Positions 34,806 through 44,818 of a stretch of DNA of 64,000 nucleotides are shown piece by piece. Source of the stretch: Terriglobia bacterium (GTDB lineage Bacteria; Acidobacteriota; Thermoanaerobaculia; Thermoanaerobaculales; Thermoanaerobaculaceae); NCBI GenBank assembly GCA_020073245.1, contig JAIQFQ010000003.1:62001-126000 (forward strand). The letters run 5' to 3'. Position numbers and translations under genes: made by a program. Position 1 is the stretch's first letter, and the number at the start of each line of letters is the position of its first letter. Under the pieces are notes generated by a model. That model did not search any database. It saw only the letters and a list, made by a program, of their open reading frames with translations, and was not told the DNA's origin.

Positions 34806-35960
34806 TCAGGCGCGGGCCGTGATCGCACCGCAGTAGAACCCCGGGTAGATCTCGGCGCACCGCTCGATCTCGGCGGGCAGGACCGTGATCTCGTCGAAGC
34901 CGGCGGTCTCGAGGGCTCGTCGCCACCCACGCGCGCTCATGAATCCCGGGCGGACCCGGATTCCCTCCTCGGGAGGTACCTGGCCGTAGGTCATCAGGAG
35001 CGTAAACGGGAGCTCGAGGTGCACGGCGGCGGTCGAAGTGGGGCGCAGCAGCTCGCCGACAACCAGGACGCCGCCGGGCCGGAGCAGAGTTCGCAGCTTC
35101 TGCAGGGTTCCGACGACCTCGCGTGCCAGGTGCAGGGTGTTCACGCCGAAGACCACGTCGAACTGTCCGGCTTCGACACCCTGGGCGCCCGGGTCGCCGT
35201 CGATGTCGTACCGGAGCGACCGCATGCCGCAACCCTCGGGCAGCACGGGCTGGATCGCCCGCACGCCGCGGCGGAGGAAGGCAGGCTGCAACTCGGTGAA
35301 GACGTAGGATGAGGGAGGCTTGTGCGCTTGCGCAAGGGCATCGAAGAGGGCGAGCGCCGCGCTCCCGCCGCCGCCTCCAACCTCGAGAACGCAAGCCCGT
35401 GGACCGATGGCTCGCTCGACGGCCAGGGCAGTGAGCTGGTTGTTGGGTGCGTAGTGAGGGTTCGCGTTTGAGAAGTAGTCGAACCAGAGGCCCATGGTGG
35501 CCGGGCCGAAGAGCGCATCTTCGCCCCGGAGGTCGCCCTGCAGGACCCCCTGAAGCGCATGAGCCGAAAGGGCCATCACCTCGTAGGCCGGCCGGGCAGT
35601 GGGTACGGCCCGCTCGGCCTCTGCCCTGAGCTGAGCGGAGGACACCGGTGGGGCCACGCATTCGAGGCGCCAGCCGTCGCCTCGGCGCTCAGCCTCGCCA
35701 TAGAGCTCGAGAGTCTCGAACAGCCACTGGAGCGAAAGCGCACCTGCGACCTGCCACCCGCGCTCCGCCGCCAGCCGGTCAAGGGGCGCCAGGTCACCTG
35801 CACGGAGGCCGAGTCCCGCTGCCGTCTCGATAGCCAGGGCGCCGATGAAGCGGTCGAGGCGCTCGCACGCCAGCCTGAAGGCTTCGTTGAGCACGCGACC
35901 CGGAACGTCTTGCGTCAGCACCTCGAGCGACGAAGGGATCGCCATCGGCAGGCGGGCCAT
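34806..35960 (-). CDS. SAM-dependent methyltransferase
   Basis: 384 residues. A winged-helix-like N-terminal half (LERLAAERGWQVAGALS type) and a central Rossmann methyltransferase: ACVLEVGGGGGSAALALFDAL (motif I), SYVFTELQPAFLRRGV (motif II), FDVVFGVNTLHLARE and LLRPGGVLVVGELLRPT. The layout resembles small-molecule O- or C-methyltransferases, including C-methyltransferase domains of polyketide synthases. Substrate unknown. The ATG lies 1 base after the stop of the upstream dihydrouridine synthase gene, so translation is coupled. Confidence 0.75.
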   Translation of the reverse strand: MARLPMAIPSSLEVLTQDVPGRVLNEAFRLACERLDRFIGALAIETAAGLGLRAGDLAPLDRLAAERGWQVAGALSLQWLFETLELYGEAERRGDGWRLECVAPPVSSAQLRAEAERAVPTARPAYEVMALSAHALQGVLQGDLRGEDALFGPATMGLWFDYFSNANPHYAPNNQLTALAVERAIGPRACVLEVGGGGGSAALALFDALAQAHKPPSSYVFTELQPAFLRRGVRAIQPVLPEGCGMRSLRYDIDGDPGAQGVEAGQFDVVFGVNTLHLAREVVGTLQKLRTLLRPGGVLVVGELLRPTSTAAVHLELPFTLLMTYGQVPPEEGIRVRPGFMSARGWRRALETAGFDEITVLPAEIERCAEIYPGFYCGAITARA

Positions 35961-35961
35961 G

Positions 35962-36936
35962 TCAGGCGGCCCCTTGCGTCACGAAGTAGTCCTCCACCGC
36001 TCCCATGAGTTCCTGCGCCGAGGCAACCTCGGAGAGTTTTCGCCGCAACCTGCGACCGTCGGGGAGCCCGTGGGTATACCAGCCCGTGAACTTTCGGAGC
36101 TTGTGGAGGGCGGTCCTGCCGTCCTCGCGCCGGACCACCTCGTCGAAGTGCGATCGCATGAGAGCGTGGCGCTCGGCGAGAGCAGGCTTGCCGTGCATCT
36201 CGCCGCGTAGCAGCGCGGCAGCCTCCCTGAATATCCACGGGTTGCCAAGGCCGCCCCTCCCGATCATCACGGCGTCGCAACCGGTTCGGCGGAACATCTC
36301 CAGCGCCTGCTCCGGGGTGGTCACGTCGCCGTTACCAACTACCGGAATACTCAGGACTTGCTTGAGTTCCAGGATGGCATCCCAGTCGGAGTGCCCGTTG
36401 AACTGCTGGCGTGCGGTCCGGGGGTGGAGCGTGACGGCGTCGGCTCCCTCTTCCTGGCATGCTCGCCCGAGGTCGAGGAAGGTCTTGGAATCGTCTGACA
36501 CGCCGAGCCTGAACTTCACGGTGAGAGGGGTCCTGACCGCCGCGCGCACGGCCCGCACGATCCCGGCGGCGCGGGGCAAATCGGCCGTCAAGGCCGCCCC
36601 GGCACACCCCTTGAGGACCTTGTTCGCAGGGCAGCCCATGTTGATGTCGCAGAGATCGGCTCCCATTGCCTCGACGACCTTGGCGGCCTCGGCCATTCGG
36701 AGCGGATCGGATCCGTAGATCTGGATGGCGATCGGCCGCTCCTCGTCCACGAAGTGAAGCATCTTGAGTGTGCTCGGGCGCTGCCGAATCAGGCCTTCGC
36801 TCGAGATGAACTCCATCGACACGAGTCCGCATCCGCCGATCCGCCGGATCAGCAATCGGAAGTCCCGATCGGTGATGCCTGCCATGGGAGCGAGGATCAG
36901 CGGGGGCTCGACGGGAACGCGTCCAATGCGCAACAC
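35962..36936 (-). CDS. dusB: tRNA-dihydrouridine synthase
   Basis: 324 residues. FMN enzyme reducing uridine in the tRNA D-loop. Motifs: LILAPMAGITDRDFRLLIRR, CDINMGCPANKVLKGCAGAAL with the catalytic Cys, TVKFRLG, VTLHPRTARQQFNG, IPVVGNGDVTTPEQAL and IGRGGLGNPWIF. The DusB subfamily is the usual one outside Gammaproteobacteria. The frame is open to TTG 36951, but GTG 36936 lies 5 bases after TATACT (36947-36942) and starts right at the conserved domain. Confidence 0.92.
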   Translation of the reverse strand: MLRIGRVPVEPPLILAPMAGITDRDFRLLIRRIGGCGLVSMEFISSEGLIRQRPSTLKMLHFVDEERPIAIQIYGSDPLRMAEAAKVVEAMGADLCDINMGCPANKVLKGCAGAALTADLPRAAGIVRAVRAAVRTPLTVKFRLGVSDDSKTFLDLGRACQEEGADAVTLHPRTARQQFNGHSDWDAILELKQVLSIPVVGNGDVTTPEQALEMFRRTGCDAVMIGRGGLGNPWIFREAAALLRGEMHGKPALAERHALMRSHFDEVVRREDGRTALHKLRKFTGWYTHGLPDGRRLRRKLSEVASAQELMGAVEDYFVTQGAA

Positions 36937-36963
36937 GGGCGAGTATAGCAAGGGGCTGCGGAC

Positions 36964-37875
36964 CTATGTGGCTGTCGGGACGACCTCCGCGAGCCGCGAG
37001 AGGAGCTGACCGCGAGAGGTGATCCCCAGCTTCGCATAGGCGTGCTTGAGGTGGTCCTTGACCGTGTATTGCGTGATGCCCAACTGACCCGCGATCTCTC
37101 CTGCCTTTTGGCCCTTCAGGACGAACGACAGGACCTCGGCCTCCCGGCGCGAGATCTGGACACCCGTGAAGCGCCGCCGAATGTCTTCGCAATCGGGGAG
37201 GCGGATCGGTGTCAGGACGACCAGCGAGAAGCCTTCGTCGCCGAGGCCCGAGAGTGCCACGATCTCGAGGCGCCACCGTCCGCCGTCGCCAGTTACGACG
37301 ACCTGGCGCCGGACACGCTCGTTCGACTCGCGAAGCCTTGCCATCTCTGCCACGATGAGTGAAAGCAACGGGGCTGGCCGGCCCCCGTTAGGCAGATGGG
37401 CTAGGGGTTGCTCGGTGTGGAGGGAAAGGACCTCTTCGCCACGGGCGTTGGCATAGAGGATCTCGCCCGTCGCATCCATCAGAAGGTTGGCCTCCTCCTG
37501 GGCCCCGAGGATCTGCATCAGGATGTCGATCTGGTGGCTCGCGATGTCGCGCTCGATGACCGCCAGGACTGCCCCTTCGAGGACGGGTCGCATGCACTCC
37601 AGCGCTGCCGGACTTGCGGCGGGGCCTGTCCCGGCCCCGTAGAGCCTGAACGCGCCCCTGAAGCTCTCGGCGGTCTCGAGCCGGATCACGAGCGGCGCCT
37701 GACCACTGGCTTGACCGAATCGATAGGTTGCCTTCTGGCCGTCCGGGAGGAGCTGGAGGGCCAATACGCAACCACGAGCTCCCGTTGCCCTGGCCAGTCC
37801 ATGCAGGATCGCCGCCACGGCTGGGTCGTCCGCAGGTGGCATGCTCTGGGCCAGCAGGATCGGGGGCCGCCACAT
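36964..37875 (-). CDS. LuxR-family regulator with PAS-like domain
   Basis: 303 residues. A GAF-like N-terminal half (LARATGARGCVLALQLL) and a PAS-like stretch (LLMDATGEILYANARGEEVL) lead to a C-terminal GerE/LuxR helix-turn-helix (ISRREAEVLSFVLKGQKAGE, then KDHLKHAYAKLGI). No receiver domain, so it senses a ligand or redox state directly rather than by phosphorylation; this is inference. ATG 37875 is set by TTGTCA-17-TAGACT just upstream; the open frame continues far beyond but without coding character. It faces the APC permease gene divergently, a possible target. Confidence 0.85.
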   Translation of the reverse strand: MWRPPILLAQSMPPADDPAVAAILHGLARATGARGCVLALQLLPDGQKATYRFGQASGQAPLVIRLETAESFRGAFRLYGAGTGPAASPAALECMRPVLEGAVLAVIERDIASHQIDILMQILGAQEEANLLMDATGEILYANARGEEVLSLHTEQPLAHLPNGGRPAPLLSLIVAEMARLRESNERVRRQVVVTGDGGRWRLEIVALSGLGDEGFSLVVLTPIRLPDCEDIRRRFTGVQISRREAEVLSFVLKGQKAGEIAGQLGITQYTVKDHLKHAYAKLGITSRGQLLSRLAEVVPTAT

Positions 37876-37882
37876 CGGTACG

Positions 37883-37911
37883 AGTCTACGCGGGAGGTTG
37901 GGTCCTGACAA
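37883..37911 (-). promoter_or_regulatory. Promoter of the LuxR-family gene
   Basis: On the minus strand TTGTCA (37911-37906) and TAGACT (37888-37883) are 17 bases apart. The ATG follows the -10 box by 7 bases. Confidence 0.75.
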
Positions 37912-38025
37912 ATCCTCGGATCGGACGGGCCGAGCGTCGCCCCACGCCCGTCTGTGGTATGGTCCCGGGCCTGCGGACTGCGAGGCCGGCCGACCGACGG
38001 GGCTTGCCGACGGAGGGGCAGAGCG

Positions 38026-40065
38026 GTGGCGGAACTGCGAGAGGGCTTTCCTGAGCGAGACGGCCGGTTGAACGGACGCAAAGGGATGTGGTCCGGCCTG
38101 AAGGAACTGCTGGTCGGCAGGCCGAAGGACCCGACCGACCCGAACGTGTTCCACAAGCTGTCGCTGGTCGCGTTCCTCGCCTGGGTCGGGCTTGGCGCGG
38201 ACGGGCTCTCCTCCTCGTCGTACGGTCCCGACGAGGCGTTCAGGGCGATCCTCGGGCACGAGTACCTGGCGCTGGTCCTGGCCGCGTTCACCGCTTTCAC
38301 GGTCTTCCTGCTCTCGTACTCGTACACGGTCGTGGTGGAGCACTTTCCGAGCGGCGGTGGCGGCTACGTGGTCGCCAGCAAGCTGCTCGGCCCGCTTCCA
38401 GGCGTCGTCTCGGGGTCGGCGCTGGTAGTTGACTACCTTCTCACGATCACGCTTTCGATCTGCTCGGGCGTCGACGCCATCCTGAGCTTCCTGCCTCTCG
38501 CCTGGCAGCCGTACAAGGTGCCTCTCGACCTCGGCATCCTGGCGGCGCTCCTCCTGCTCAACCTCCGGGGCGTCAAGGAGTCGGTCAAGGTGCTGCTGCC
38601 GATCTTCCTGGTGTTCATTGGCACACACTTCCTGCTGATCTCCTACGGGGTGGCCAACCACTTCTGGGCCTTTCCGGAGGTGGTGCGCGATACACAGGGG
38701 GCCATGGCGCGCGACGCGAGCCAGATCGGCATCTTGGCGGTTTTTCTGCTCTTCATGCGCGCGTATTCGTTGGGTGCCGGGACCTACACCGGGATCGAGG
38801 CGGTGTCCAACGGCCTGCAGATTTTGAAAGAACCGAGGGTCGCGACCGCGAAGCGCACGATGACATACATGGCCCTCTCCCTCGCGTTCGCGGCGGGCGG
38901 GATCCTCGTCTGCTACCTCCTCTGGCACGCGTCGCCAGAGGAGGGGAAGACAATGAACGCCGTGCTCCTGGAGCGGGTGATGGGCTCCTGGACGGTCGGC
39001 GGCTGGGGCGTCGGCACCTGGCTCGTGATCATCACGCTCGTGTCGGAGGGTGCGCTCCTGTTCGTGGCCGCCCAGACGGGGTTCATCGGCGGGCCCAGGG
39101 TGCTGTCGAACATGGCGGTGGACTCATGGATGCCGCACGCCTTCGCGAACCTCTCCGAGCGTCTCGTCACCAAGAACGGCGTCATCCTGATGGCGGCCGC
39201 CTCGGCGGCTCTGATGGTGTACGCCAAGGGGCGCGTGTCGTACCTTGTCGTCTTGTACGCGATCAACGTGTTCATCACCTTCAGCCTCACGCAGATCAGC
39301 ATGGCAAAGATGTGGCTGGCGGAGCGACATCGTGAAAAGCGCTGGCTTGCAAAGCTGGTGCTCCATGTAGTTACGCTCGCTCTTTGCATCGTGATCCTGG
39401 CCATCACGACATTCGAGAAGTTCGCCGAGGGAGGCTGGCTGACGTTCGCGATCACGTCCGGCCTGATCGCCCTGTGCGTTCTCGTGCATCGCCATTACCG
39501 GCAGGTTCAACAGGAGATCGTCGAGGTGGACGCGATTCTCAAGGACATCCCGACGGCGGGCGCGGCCCCGGTGGTGTCCAAGGTCGATCGCACCGCCCCG
39601 GTGGCGATGCTCATGGTATCCGGCTACGGCGGGCTCGGCATCCACGCACTCTTGTCGATTCAGAGGCTCTTCCCGGGTTACTACAAGAACGTCGTGTTCC
39701 TCTCGGTGGGAGTCGTCGACTCGGGCCACTTCAAGGGCAAGACCGAGGTCGATTCCCTGAGGACGAGCACGGAGGAGGGTCTGCAGCGCTACGTGGACTT
39801 CGCTCGGCGCCTGGGCTTCGCGGCTGAGTGCCGCTTCCGGATGGGGACCGATGTCGTGCAGGAAGCCGAGCAGTTGTGCCACGACATGCAGCGGGAGTTC
39901 CCGAAAGGCGTGTTCTTCCTGGGCAAGCTGGTCTTCGCTCAGGAGAAGTTCTACTACCGCTTCCTGCACAACGACACGGCGTTCGCCGTTCAGCGGCGGC
40001 TGCAGTTCAGCGGGCTGCCGACGATCATCTTGCCCATTCGAATGCGGCTCGCGGCGCCTGCTTGA
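38026..40065 (+). CDS. APC-superfamily permease with cytosolic C-terminal domain
   Basis: 679 residues. About 12 TM helices from residue 45 to 500 (LGADGLSSSSYGPDEAF is the unwound helix-1 region typical of APC transporters, GGGGYVVASKLLG helix 2), then a soluble domain of about 165 residues (DRTAPVAMLMVSGYGGLGIH, YYKNVVFLSVGVVDSG, AECRFRMGTDVVQEAEQL). The permease half resembles amino-acid or KUP/KimA-like potassium permeases, so potassium or amino-acid uptake is possible. GTG 38026 is favoured by GGAGGGG 9 bases before it; ATG 38086 is the alternative. Confidence 0.8.
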   Translation: MAELREGFPERDGRLNGRKGMWSGLKELLVGRPKDPTDPNVFHKLSLVAFLAWVGLGADGLSSSSYGPDEAFRAILGHEYLALVLAAFTAFTVFLLSYSYTVVVEHFPSGGGGYVVASKLLGPLPGVVSGSALVVDYLLTITLSICSGVDAILSFLPLAWQPYKVPLDLGILAALLLLNLRGVKESVKVLLPIFLVFIGTHFLLISYGVANHFWAFPEVVRDTQGAMARDASQIGILAVFLLFMRAYSLGAGTYTGIEAVSNGLQILKEPRVATAKRTMTYMALSLAFAAGGILVCYLLWHASPEEGKTMNAVLLERVMGSWTVGGWGVGTWLVIITLVSEGALLFVAAQTGFIGGPRVLSNMAVDSWMPHAFANLSERLVTKNGVILMAAASAALMVYAKGRVSYLVVLYAINVFITFSLTQISMAKMWLAERHREKRWLAKLVLHVVTLALCIVILAITTFEKFAEGGWLTFAITSGLIALCVLVHRHYRQVQQEIVEVDAILKDIPTAGAAPVVSKVDRTAPVAMLMVSGYGGLGIHALLSIQRLFPGYYKNVVFLSVGVVDSGHFKGKTEVDSLRTSTEEGLQRYVDFARRLGFAAECRFRMGTDVVQEAEQLCHDMQREFPKGVFFLGKLVFAQEKFYYRFLHNDTAFAVQRRLQFSGLPTIILPIRMRLAAPA

Positions 40066-40207
40066 GCGGCGGCGTCTGCCGACGCTGGGAAGGGTGACCT
40101 GACCTGCGCCCTGCCGCGATCCAGCCGGGAGTCCGGACTTGGTCCCAACTGACCGAGCAAAGAACACTTACGGTCGCGGTGGCCATCGAGTTGAAGTATG
40201 ATTGAAC

Positions 40208-42043
40208 ATGTCGTCGGGAGGCCCCATGGTCCTGCTTGCGCTCGAGTCGGAGAACGGCGCCGTTCTGACGTACCGGCTCTCCAAGAGCCAGATCACGGTC
40301 GGCTCCTCGAGCAAGAACGACGTCGTCGTACGGTCCCCCGGCGTGGCGGAACGGCACCTTGTCATGCACCGGACCGCCGGAGCATTCACTTTTGTCACGG
40401 TAGATCGCCTCACCGTCGTTCAGAACGGCGAGCGGCGTTCCCGCGGCGTTCTGAATCCCGGGGACAAGATCCGCATCGGCGCGATGACGCTTGTCTTTCG
40501 CTCCGGCGACGCCGTCGGCGTGACCGTGGAGAAGGAAATGGATGCTCGCGGTGATGCTTCGGCGCCGGTGCCGCGTGAGGCCTCGGAGCAAACGGTATTC
40601 CTTCCGGATCCGGCGGGGTTTGCTGCTGCTCGCTCCAAACTCGTTGAGATCCTGGCAACGCCGCGTCGCGACTGTTGCCAGGGGGTCGTGGCACTCATTC
40701 GAGAATCACTGCCGGGAGTCGAAGTCGCGGTGCTGGTTCCTGGGGGGAACGACGGACCTACTGCGCTCGCATCGGTATGGAGCGGCGAGCTGCCGCGGCT
40801 TGCTCCAGCGGTGCTCGAGGAGCTTCTGACCCCGGGCCGCTACGCCCAGGTTAGCAACGGAGAGGGGCCCGTGGTCGTGGTCCCGATCGTTACACCCACC
40901 CGGGAGATGGCGGCAATCGTCGCGGCTCGGCCGGTCGGTAGGCTGGGGAATGAAGGCGTGGGCTTGCTCGGCGAGGCGGCACGGCTGCTCGGAATGAGGT
41001 GGTCTGAGGTCGACCGCGAGGCGGGGGCTCTCGGCGGTGCGGAGAACGAGGTGCTGCGGCGTCTGGAGGACCACGTTCCCGGAAGTTCCCAGGCGATCCA
41101 GGTGCTGCGCGCCGGAATGTTGGCCGCCGCTCTGGGGAACGACCCGGTCCTCATCTGTGGGGCTGAGGGTGTGGGCCGTACCGAGATGGCGCGTCTGCTG
41201 GTGACTCTTGGCTCGGCGCCGGGGGGGGCCGCAGCGATCGTGGACTGCCAAGGGCAGGACGAGGGCCGTCTGCGCATACAGCTCTTCGGTCATGCCGGGC
41301 ACCCGAGCCTGACGCCCGCCGTCGAGGGCGCGTTGGCGCAGGCCCGAGGAGGCGCCCTGATCCTCCGTGGTGTGGATCGCCTCCCGGTGCCACTCCAGGC
41401 CGAGCTCGCCGGCCTGATTGCGGCGCAGCAGCGAGAAGCCGTGCGCCCTGGCGGCGGCCGCTGGATCGCGACCTGCGGCGAAGACCCGCTCGCGCTCGTT
41501 CAGCAGGGCAAGCTCGGGTCAGCGCTGTTCCTCGCGTTCTCGCGTCGCATGCTGCGGGTTCCGCGCCTGGCCGAGCGTCGAGAAGACCTTCCGTTGCTGA
41601 TTGCCGGGCTTCTTCGGCGGGTCGCGGCGGAGCAGGAGAAGAGCGTTCGCGGGATCACCTTGGACTGCCTCAATGCTCTGCTGGCACAGTCATTTCCAGG
41701 TGAATTCACTGAGCTAGTCGCGGAGATCAACCGCCTCGTCACCGCGACCCCGGACGGTGAGATGGTCAGGTGCGAGGGCCTTCAGGTCGGCGGCGCCCAG
41801 AGCGCCGCGGCCGGCGCCGAGGCTGTCTCGAGCCTGAGCGACGTCCTCGCCTCGGACGACCTCAAGCAGATCGTGCCGCGCGTCGAGCGGCTGGTCATCG
41901 ACCGAGTCATGCGGCGTCTGAAGGGCAACCAGTCGAAGGCCGCCCGCACCCTCGGAATCTCGCGGGGCGCGTTGATCGCCAAGCTGAAGGAGTACGAGGT
42001 GCAGGACTACAGGTTCCTGCGTCGGAAGAAGGCAGTCTCCTAG
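40208..42043 (+). CDS. FHA / degenerate AAA+ / Fis-type regulator
   Basis: 611 residues. FHA domain at 5-100 ([30 protein letters not shown]). A GAF-like middle (about 135-280) follows, then a region that aligns with sigma54 activator AAA+ domains ([39 protein letters not shown]). Walker A reads GAEGVGRT with Arg324 in place of Lys. Walker B reads LILRGV with Arg387-Gly388 in place of Asp-Glu, and the GAFTGA loop is absent. The C-terminus is a Fis-type helix-turn-helix ([21 protein letters not shown]). So it should bind DNA and a phosphopeptide but not drive sigma54. ATG 40208 follows TATGAT (40197-40202). Confidence 0.83.
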   Translation: MSSGGPMVLLALESENGAVLTYRLSKSQITVGSSSKNDVVVRSPGVAERHLVMHRTAGAFTFVTVDRLTVVQNGERRSRGVLNPGDKIRIGAMTLVFRSGDAVGVTVEKEMDARGDASAPVPREASEQTVFLPDPAGFAAARSKLVEILATPRRDCCQGVVALIRESLPGVEVAVLVPGGNDGPTALASVWSGELPRLAPAVLEELLTPGRYAQVSNGEGPVVVVPIVTPTREMAAIVAARPVGRLGNEGVGLLGEAARLLGMRWSEVDREAGALGGAENEVLRRLEDHVPGSSQAIQVLRAGMLAAALGNDPVLICGAEGVGRTEMARLLVTLGSAPGGAAAIVDCQGQDEGRLRIQLFGHAGHPSLTPAVEGALAQARGGALILRGVDRLPVPLQAELAGLIAAQQREAVRPGGGRWIATCGEDPLALVQQGKLGSALFLAFSRRMLRVPRLAERREDLPLLIAGLLRRVAAEQEKSVRGITLDCLNALLAQSFPGEFTELVAEINRLVTATPDGEMVRCEGLQVGGAQSAAAGAEAVSSLSDVLASDDLKQIVPRVERLVIDRVMRRLKGNQSKAARTLGISRGALIAKLKEYEVQDYRFLRRKKAVS

Positions 42044-42441
42044 CGCTTGGCGAACCGGAATGCGCCGGGAAGCAGCGCGTCCAGGGAGTCGATTTGCCGA
42101 CTGTCCCCGTCGGACGTCGCCAGGATCACCGGCATGCTGGCAGAGAACTCCGCGAGGACCTGTCGGCACGCGCCGCAGGGCGCCGTTGCGGCCTCAGGAG
42201 CCACCACAGCGACAGCCACCGGGCGGGCGCCGGCCACGACCGCTGCTGCAACGGCGTTACGCTCGGCGCATACCGTGAGACCGAAGGAACCGTTCTCGAC
42301 ATTGCAGCCGGCAAAGACCTGCCCGTCGTCGGCAAGCACCGCTGCGCCCACGGGGAACTTCGAATAGGGCGCATACGCCCTCTTCTGTGCGCGGCGGGCC
42401 GCCTCGACCAGCCGCTCGATCGTCACAGGAGCAAGTTCCAT
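42040..42441 (-). CDS. cdd: Cytidine deaminase
   Basis: 133 residues, the homotetrameric short form. Deaminates cytidine and deoxycytidine in pyrimidine salvage. [16 protein letters not shown] at the N-terminus, the catalytic zinc sites CAERNAV (His replaced by Cys, as in short CDAs) and [15 protein letters not shown] 42441 follows TAATGT by 6 bases. Its stop shares the palindrome CTAG (42040-42043) with the convergent regulator gene. Confidence 0.94.
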   Translation of the reverse strand: MELAPVTIERLVEAARRAQKRAYAPYSKFPVGAAVLADDGQVFAGCNVENGSFGLTVCAERNAVAAAVVAGARPVAVAVVAPEAATAPCGACRQVLAEFSASMPVILATSDGDSRQIDSLDALLPGAFRFAKR

Positions 42442-42447
42442 TGCCCC

Positions 42448-42476
42448 ACATTAGCCTCGCGCGCCGGCGTCCACAA
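42448..42476 (-). promoter_or_regulatory. cdd promoter, leaderless
   Basis: Minus strand: TTGTGG (42476-42471) and TAATGT (42453-42448), 17-base spacer, ATG 6 bases further. Confidence 0.7.
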
Positions 42477-42514
42477 GGGGCTTCACGCCGCTGGGATCGC
42501 GGTGGCGGCGCGGC

Positions 42515-42543
42515 TTGACCCCGTCCACGATGGTGTGTACCCT
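42515..42543 (+). promoter_or_regulatory. icd promoter
   Basis: TTGACC (42515-42520) and TACCCT (42538-42543), 17-base spacer. The expected leader is about 30 bases and contains the icd ribosome binding site. Confidence 0.7.
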
Positions 42544-42579
42544 CCGCCGGGCGTTGGACGTGCGGCCCAAAGGGGGGTC

Positions 42580-43824
42580 ATGAGCTTGAAGGACCTGCGT
42601 GTGCCGGAGTGGGGGGAGCGCATCGGTTGGGACGGTGCGAAGATCCAGGTTCCACACAAGCCGGTGGTTCCGTACATCGAAGGGGACGGGACCGGCCCGG
42701 ACATCTGGCGGGCCACGCGACGGGTTCTCGATGCTGCAGTCGAGAAGGCGTACAAGGGCGAGCGCCGCATCGCGTGGGTCGAGGTGGAGGCCGGCGAGAA
42801 ATCCTTCAAGGGGAGGGGCACGTGGTTGCCCGACGAGACCGTCGAGGCGATCGGTCATTTCCGGGTGGCGATCAAGGGCCCCCTGACCACTCCCGTCGGG
42901 GGCGGAATCCGATCTCTCAACGTGACCCTCCGGCAGGTTCTCGACCTCTACGCCTGCGTGAGGCCGGTGCGCTGGATCCCGGGCGTGCCCTCGCCGGTGA
43001 AGCGGCCGCAAGACGTCAACATGATCATCTTCCGCGAGAACACCGAGGACGTTTATGCAGGGATCGAATGGCAGGGAGGGAGTCCCGAGGCCGAGAAGCT
43101 GCGTCTCTTCATCGAGAACGAGCTCGGGAAGAAGATCCGCCCGAACTCCGGAATAGGGATCAAGCCGATCTCGCAGTTCGGCAGTGCCCGCCTGGCGGTG
43201 AAGGCGATCCGGTTTGCCCTCGCGAACAACCGAGACTCGGTGACTCTCATCCACAAAGGCAATATCATGAAGTTCACCGAGGGGGCCTTCCGGGACTGGG
43301 GGTATCAAGCCGCCCGGGAACAGTTCGGCGACGTGACGCTCACCGAGGCCGAGCTCTACGACGCGCATGGTGGCAAGCTGCCCGCGGGCAAACGCGTGGT
43401 GATCAGGGACCGGATCGCGGACTCGATGTTCCAGCAGGCGCTGCTGCGGCCATCCGAGTACTCGGTTCTGTGCACACCGAACCTGAACGGCGACTATATT
43501 TCCGACGCGCTCGCTGCCCAGGTCGGTGGGCTCGGGATGGCGCCGGGCTCCAACGAGGGCGACCAACACGCCCTTTTCGAGGCCACACACGGCACGGCTC
43601 CGAAGTATGCCGGTCTGGACAAGATCAACCCCGGTTCGCTGATCCTCTCCGGCGAGATGATGCTCCGTCATTTGGGCTGGAGTGATGCGGCCGACCTGGT
43701 GGTCAAGGGGATCGAGGGAGCGGTGGCTGCGAAGCGGGTCACGTATGACCTGCACCGCCAGATGGAAGGTGCGACGCTCGTCTCGTGCTCTGGCTTCGGG
43801 GAAGCGATCGTCGAGCTGATGTAG
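42580..43824 (+). CDS. icd: NADP-dependent isocitrate dehydrogenase
   Basis: 414 residues, the E. coli-type homodimeric enzyme of the TCA cycle. Substrate site [19 protein letters not shown] with the phosphorylatable Ser, [16 protein letters not shown], catalytic Lys in [10 protein letters not shown] and Tyr in the [12 protein letters not shown] region. The Lys-Tyr pair after GTAP and the Arg in [10 protein letters not shown] match the NADP-specific residues of the E. coli enzyme. AAAGGGGGG precedes the ATG. A divergent cdd promoter lies within 60 bases. Confidence 0.95.
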   Translation: MSLKDLRVPEWGERIGWDGAKIQVPHKPVVPYIEGDGTGPDIWRATRRVLDAAVEKAYKGERRIAWVEVEAGEKSFKGRGTWLPDETVEAIGHFRVAIKGPLTTPVGGGIRSLNVTLRQVLDLYACVRPVRWIPGVPSPVKRPQDVNMIIFRENTEDVYAGIEWQGGSPEAEKLRLFIENELGKKIRPNSGIGIKPISQFGSARLAVKAIRFALANNRDSVTLIHKGNIMKFTEGAFRDWGYQAAREQFGDVTLTEAELYDAHGGKLPAGKRVVIRDRIADSMFQQALLRPSEYSVLCTPNLNGDYISDALAAQVGGLGMAPGSNEGDQHALFEATHGTAPKYAGLDKINPGSLILSGEMMLRHLGWSDAADLVVKGIEGAVAAKRVTYDLHRQMEGATLVSCSGFGEAIVELM

Positions 43825-43906
43825 CCGGGTGGGGGCGCCGCGCAATCGAGGCGGCGGAGCGTCCCTTTCTCTCCGAGCCGTGTAACATGCCGAGCCGGAG
43901 GTACGA

Positions 43907-44788
43907 ATGGCATCGGGTGAGGCAACCCCCCAGAGTCGTCCCCGGATCTCCGCGGTGGTCACGACCTACAACGAGGAACACAACATCGGCGACTGCATCG
44001 AATCACTGCTCTGGTGCGACGAGATCGTCGTGGTCGACTCGTTCTCGACCGACCGGACGCCGGAGATCGCGAAGTCGTACCCGAAGGTCCGCTTCCTTCA
44101 GAGATCGTACCGGGGCTCTGCGTCCCAGAAGAACTGGTCGATGGACCAGACCATGTTCGAGTGGATCCTCATCTTCGACGCCGACGAGCGCTGTACTCCC
44201 GAACTCCAGGAGGAGATCACCTCCCTGCTTATGTCGGGCCCTCGGGCCGAGGCTTACACGATCAAGCGTCGCGCGTACTTCATGGACCGTGTGATCCGAT
44301 ACTCGGGTTGGCAGCACGACCGGGTCGTACGTCTGGTCAAGCGCGGCGCGGGTCGCTACCCGAACAAACGCGTGCACGCCGACATGCAGACGAAAGGCCC
44401 GGCTGCGGTCCTGAATAACCCCATGCTGCACTACATGGTTGAATCGTTCGACCAGTATCTGCCGAGGATCGTCAAGTACGGTTTCTGGGGTGCCGCTCAG
44501 GGATGGAAGACCGGGCGCAAGTCGGGCTTCTTCGAGGTCTTCGGGCGGCCGCTGTGGCGGTTCGTGCGGATGTACTTCGTGCAATTCGGCTTCCTCGACG
44601 GGATGGCCGGTTTGGTCTTCTGTATTCTGCAGGCGTTCAGCACCTACCTCAAATGGGCGGTCCTTTGGGAGTGGCGAGCGAACGCCGCCCGCGGGCGAAT
44701 GCCCAGGCTGCCTGAGTTCGACGAGGACGAGACGGTGTGGCGCTGGGGCGACAGGAACGAGGCTCGCACGGACCGGCCAACCGAGTAG
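43907..44788 (+). CDS. Family 2 glycosyltransferase (WaaE-like)
   Basis: 293 residues. GT-A fold: ISAVVTTYNEEHNIGDCIESLLWCDEIVVVDSFS is typical of the WaaE/KdtX group that adds glucose to lipopolysaccharide core, and FDADERCTPEL carries the DXD metal site. C-terminal half with one or two hydrophobic helices near 225-250 that may bind the membrane. CCGGAGG before the ATG. Acceptor not predictable. It stands alone and converges on dsbD. Confidence 0.85.
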   Translation: MASGEATPQSRPRISAVVTTYNEEHNIGDCIESLLWCDEIVVVDSFSTDRTPEIAKSYPKVRFLQRSYRGSASQKNWSMDQTMFEWILIFDADERCTPELQEEITSLLMSGPRAEAYTIKRRAYFMDRVIRYSGWQHDRVVRLVKRGAGRYPNKRVHADMQTKGPAAVLNNPMLHYMVESFDQYLPRIVKYGFWGAAQGWKTGRKSGFFEVFGRPLWRFVRMYFVQFGFLDGMAGLVFCILQAFSTYLKWAVLWEWRANAARGRMPRLPEFDEDETVWRWGDRNEARTDRPTE

Positions 44789-44818
44789 TCTGGGGGATGT
44801 TCCTCCTGGTCGGGGGTG

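Noticed and set aside
37876..38928. Upstream extension of the LuxR-family gene
   Set aside because: It runs antisense through the permease gene, has biased composition, and a promoter with correct spacing precedes ATG 37875.
40208..42043. Calling this a sigma54-dependent activator
   Set aside because: Walker A, Walker B and GAFTGA residues needed for that function are absent.
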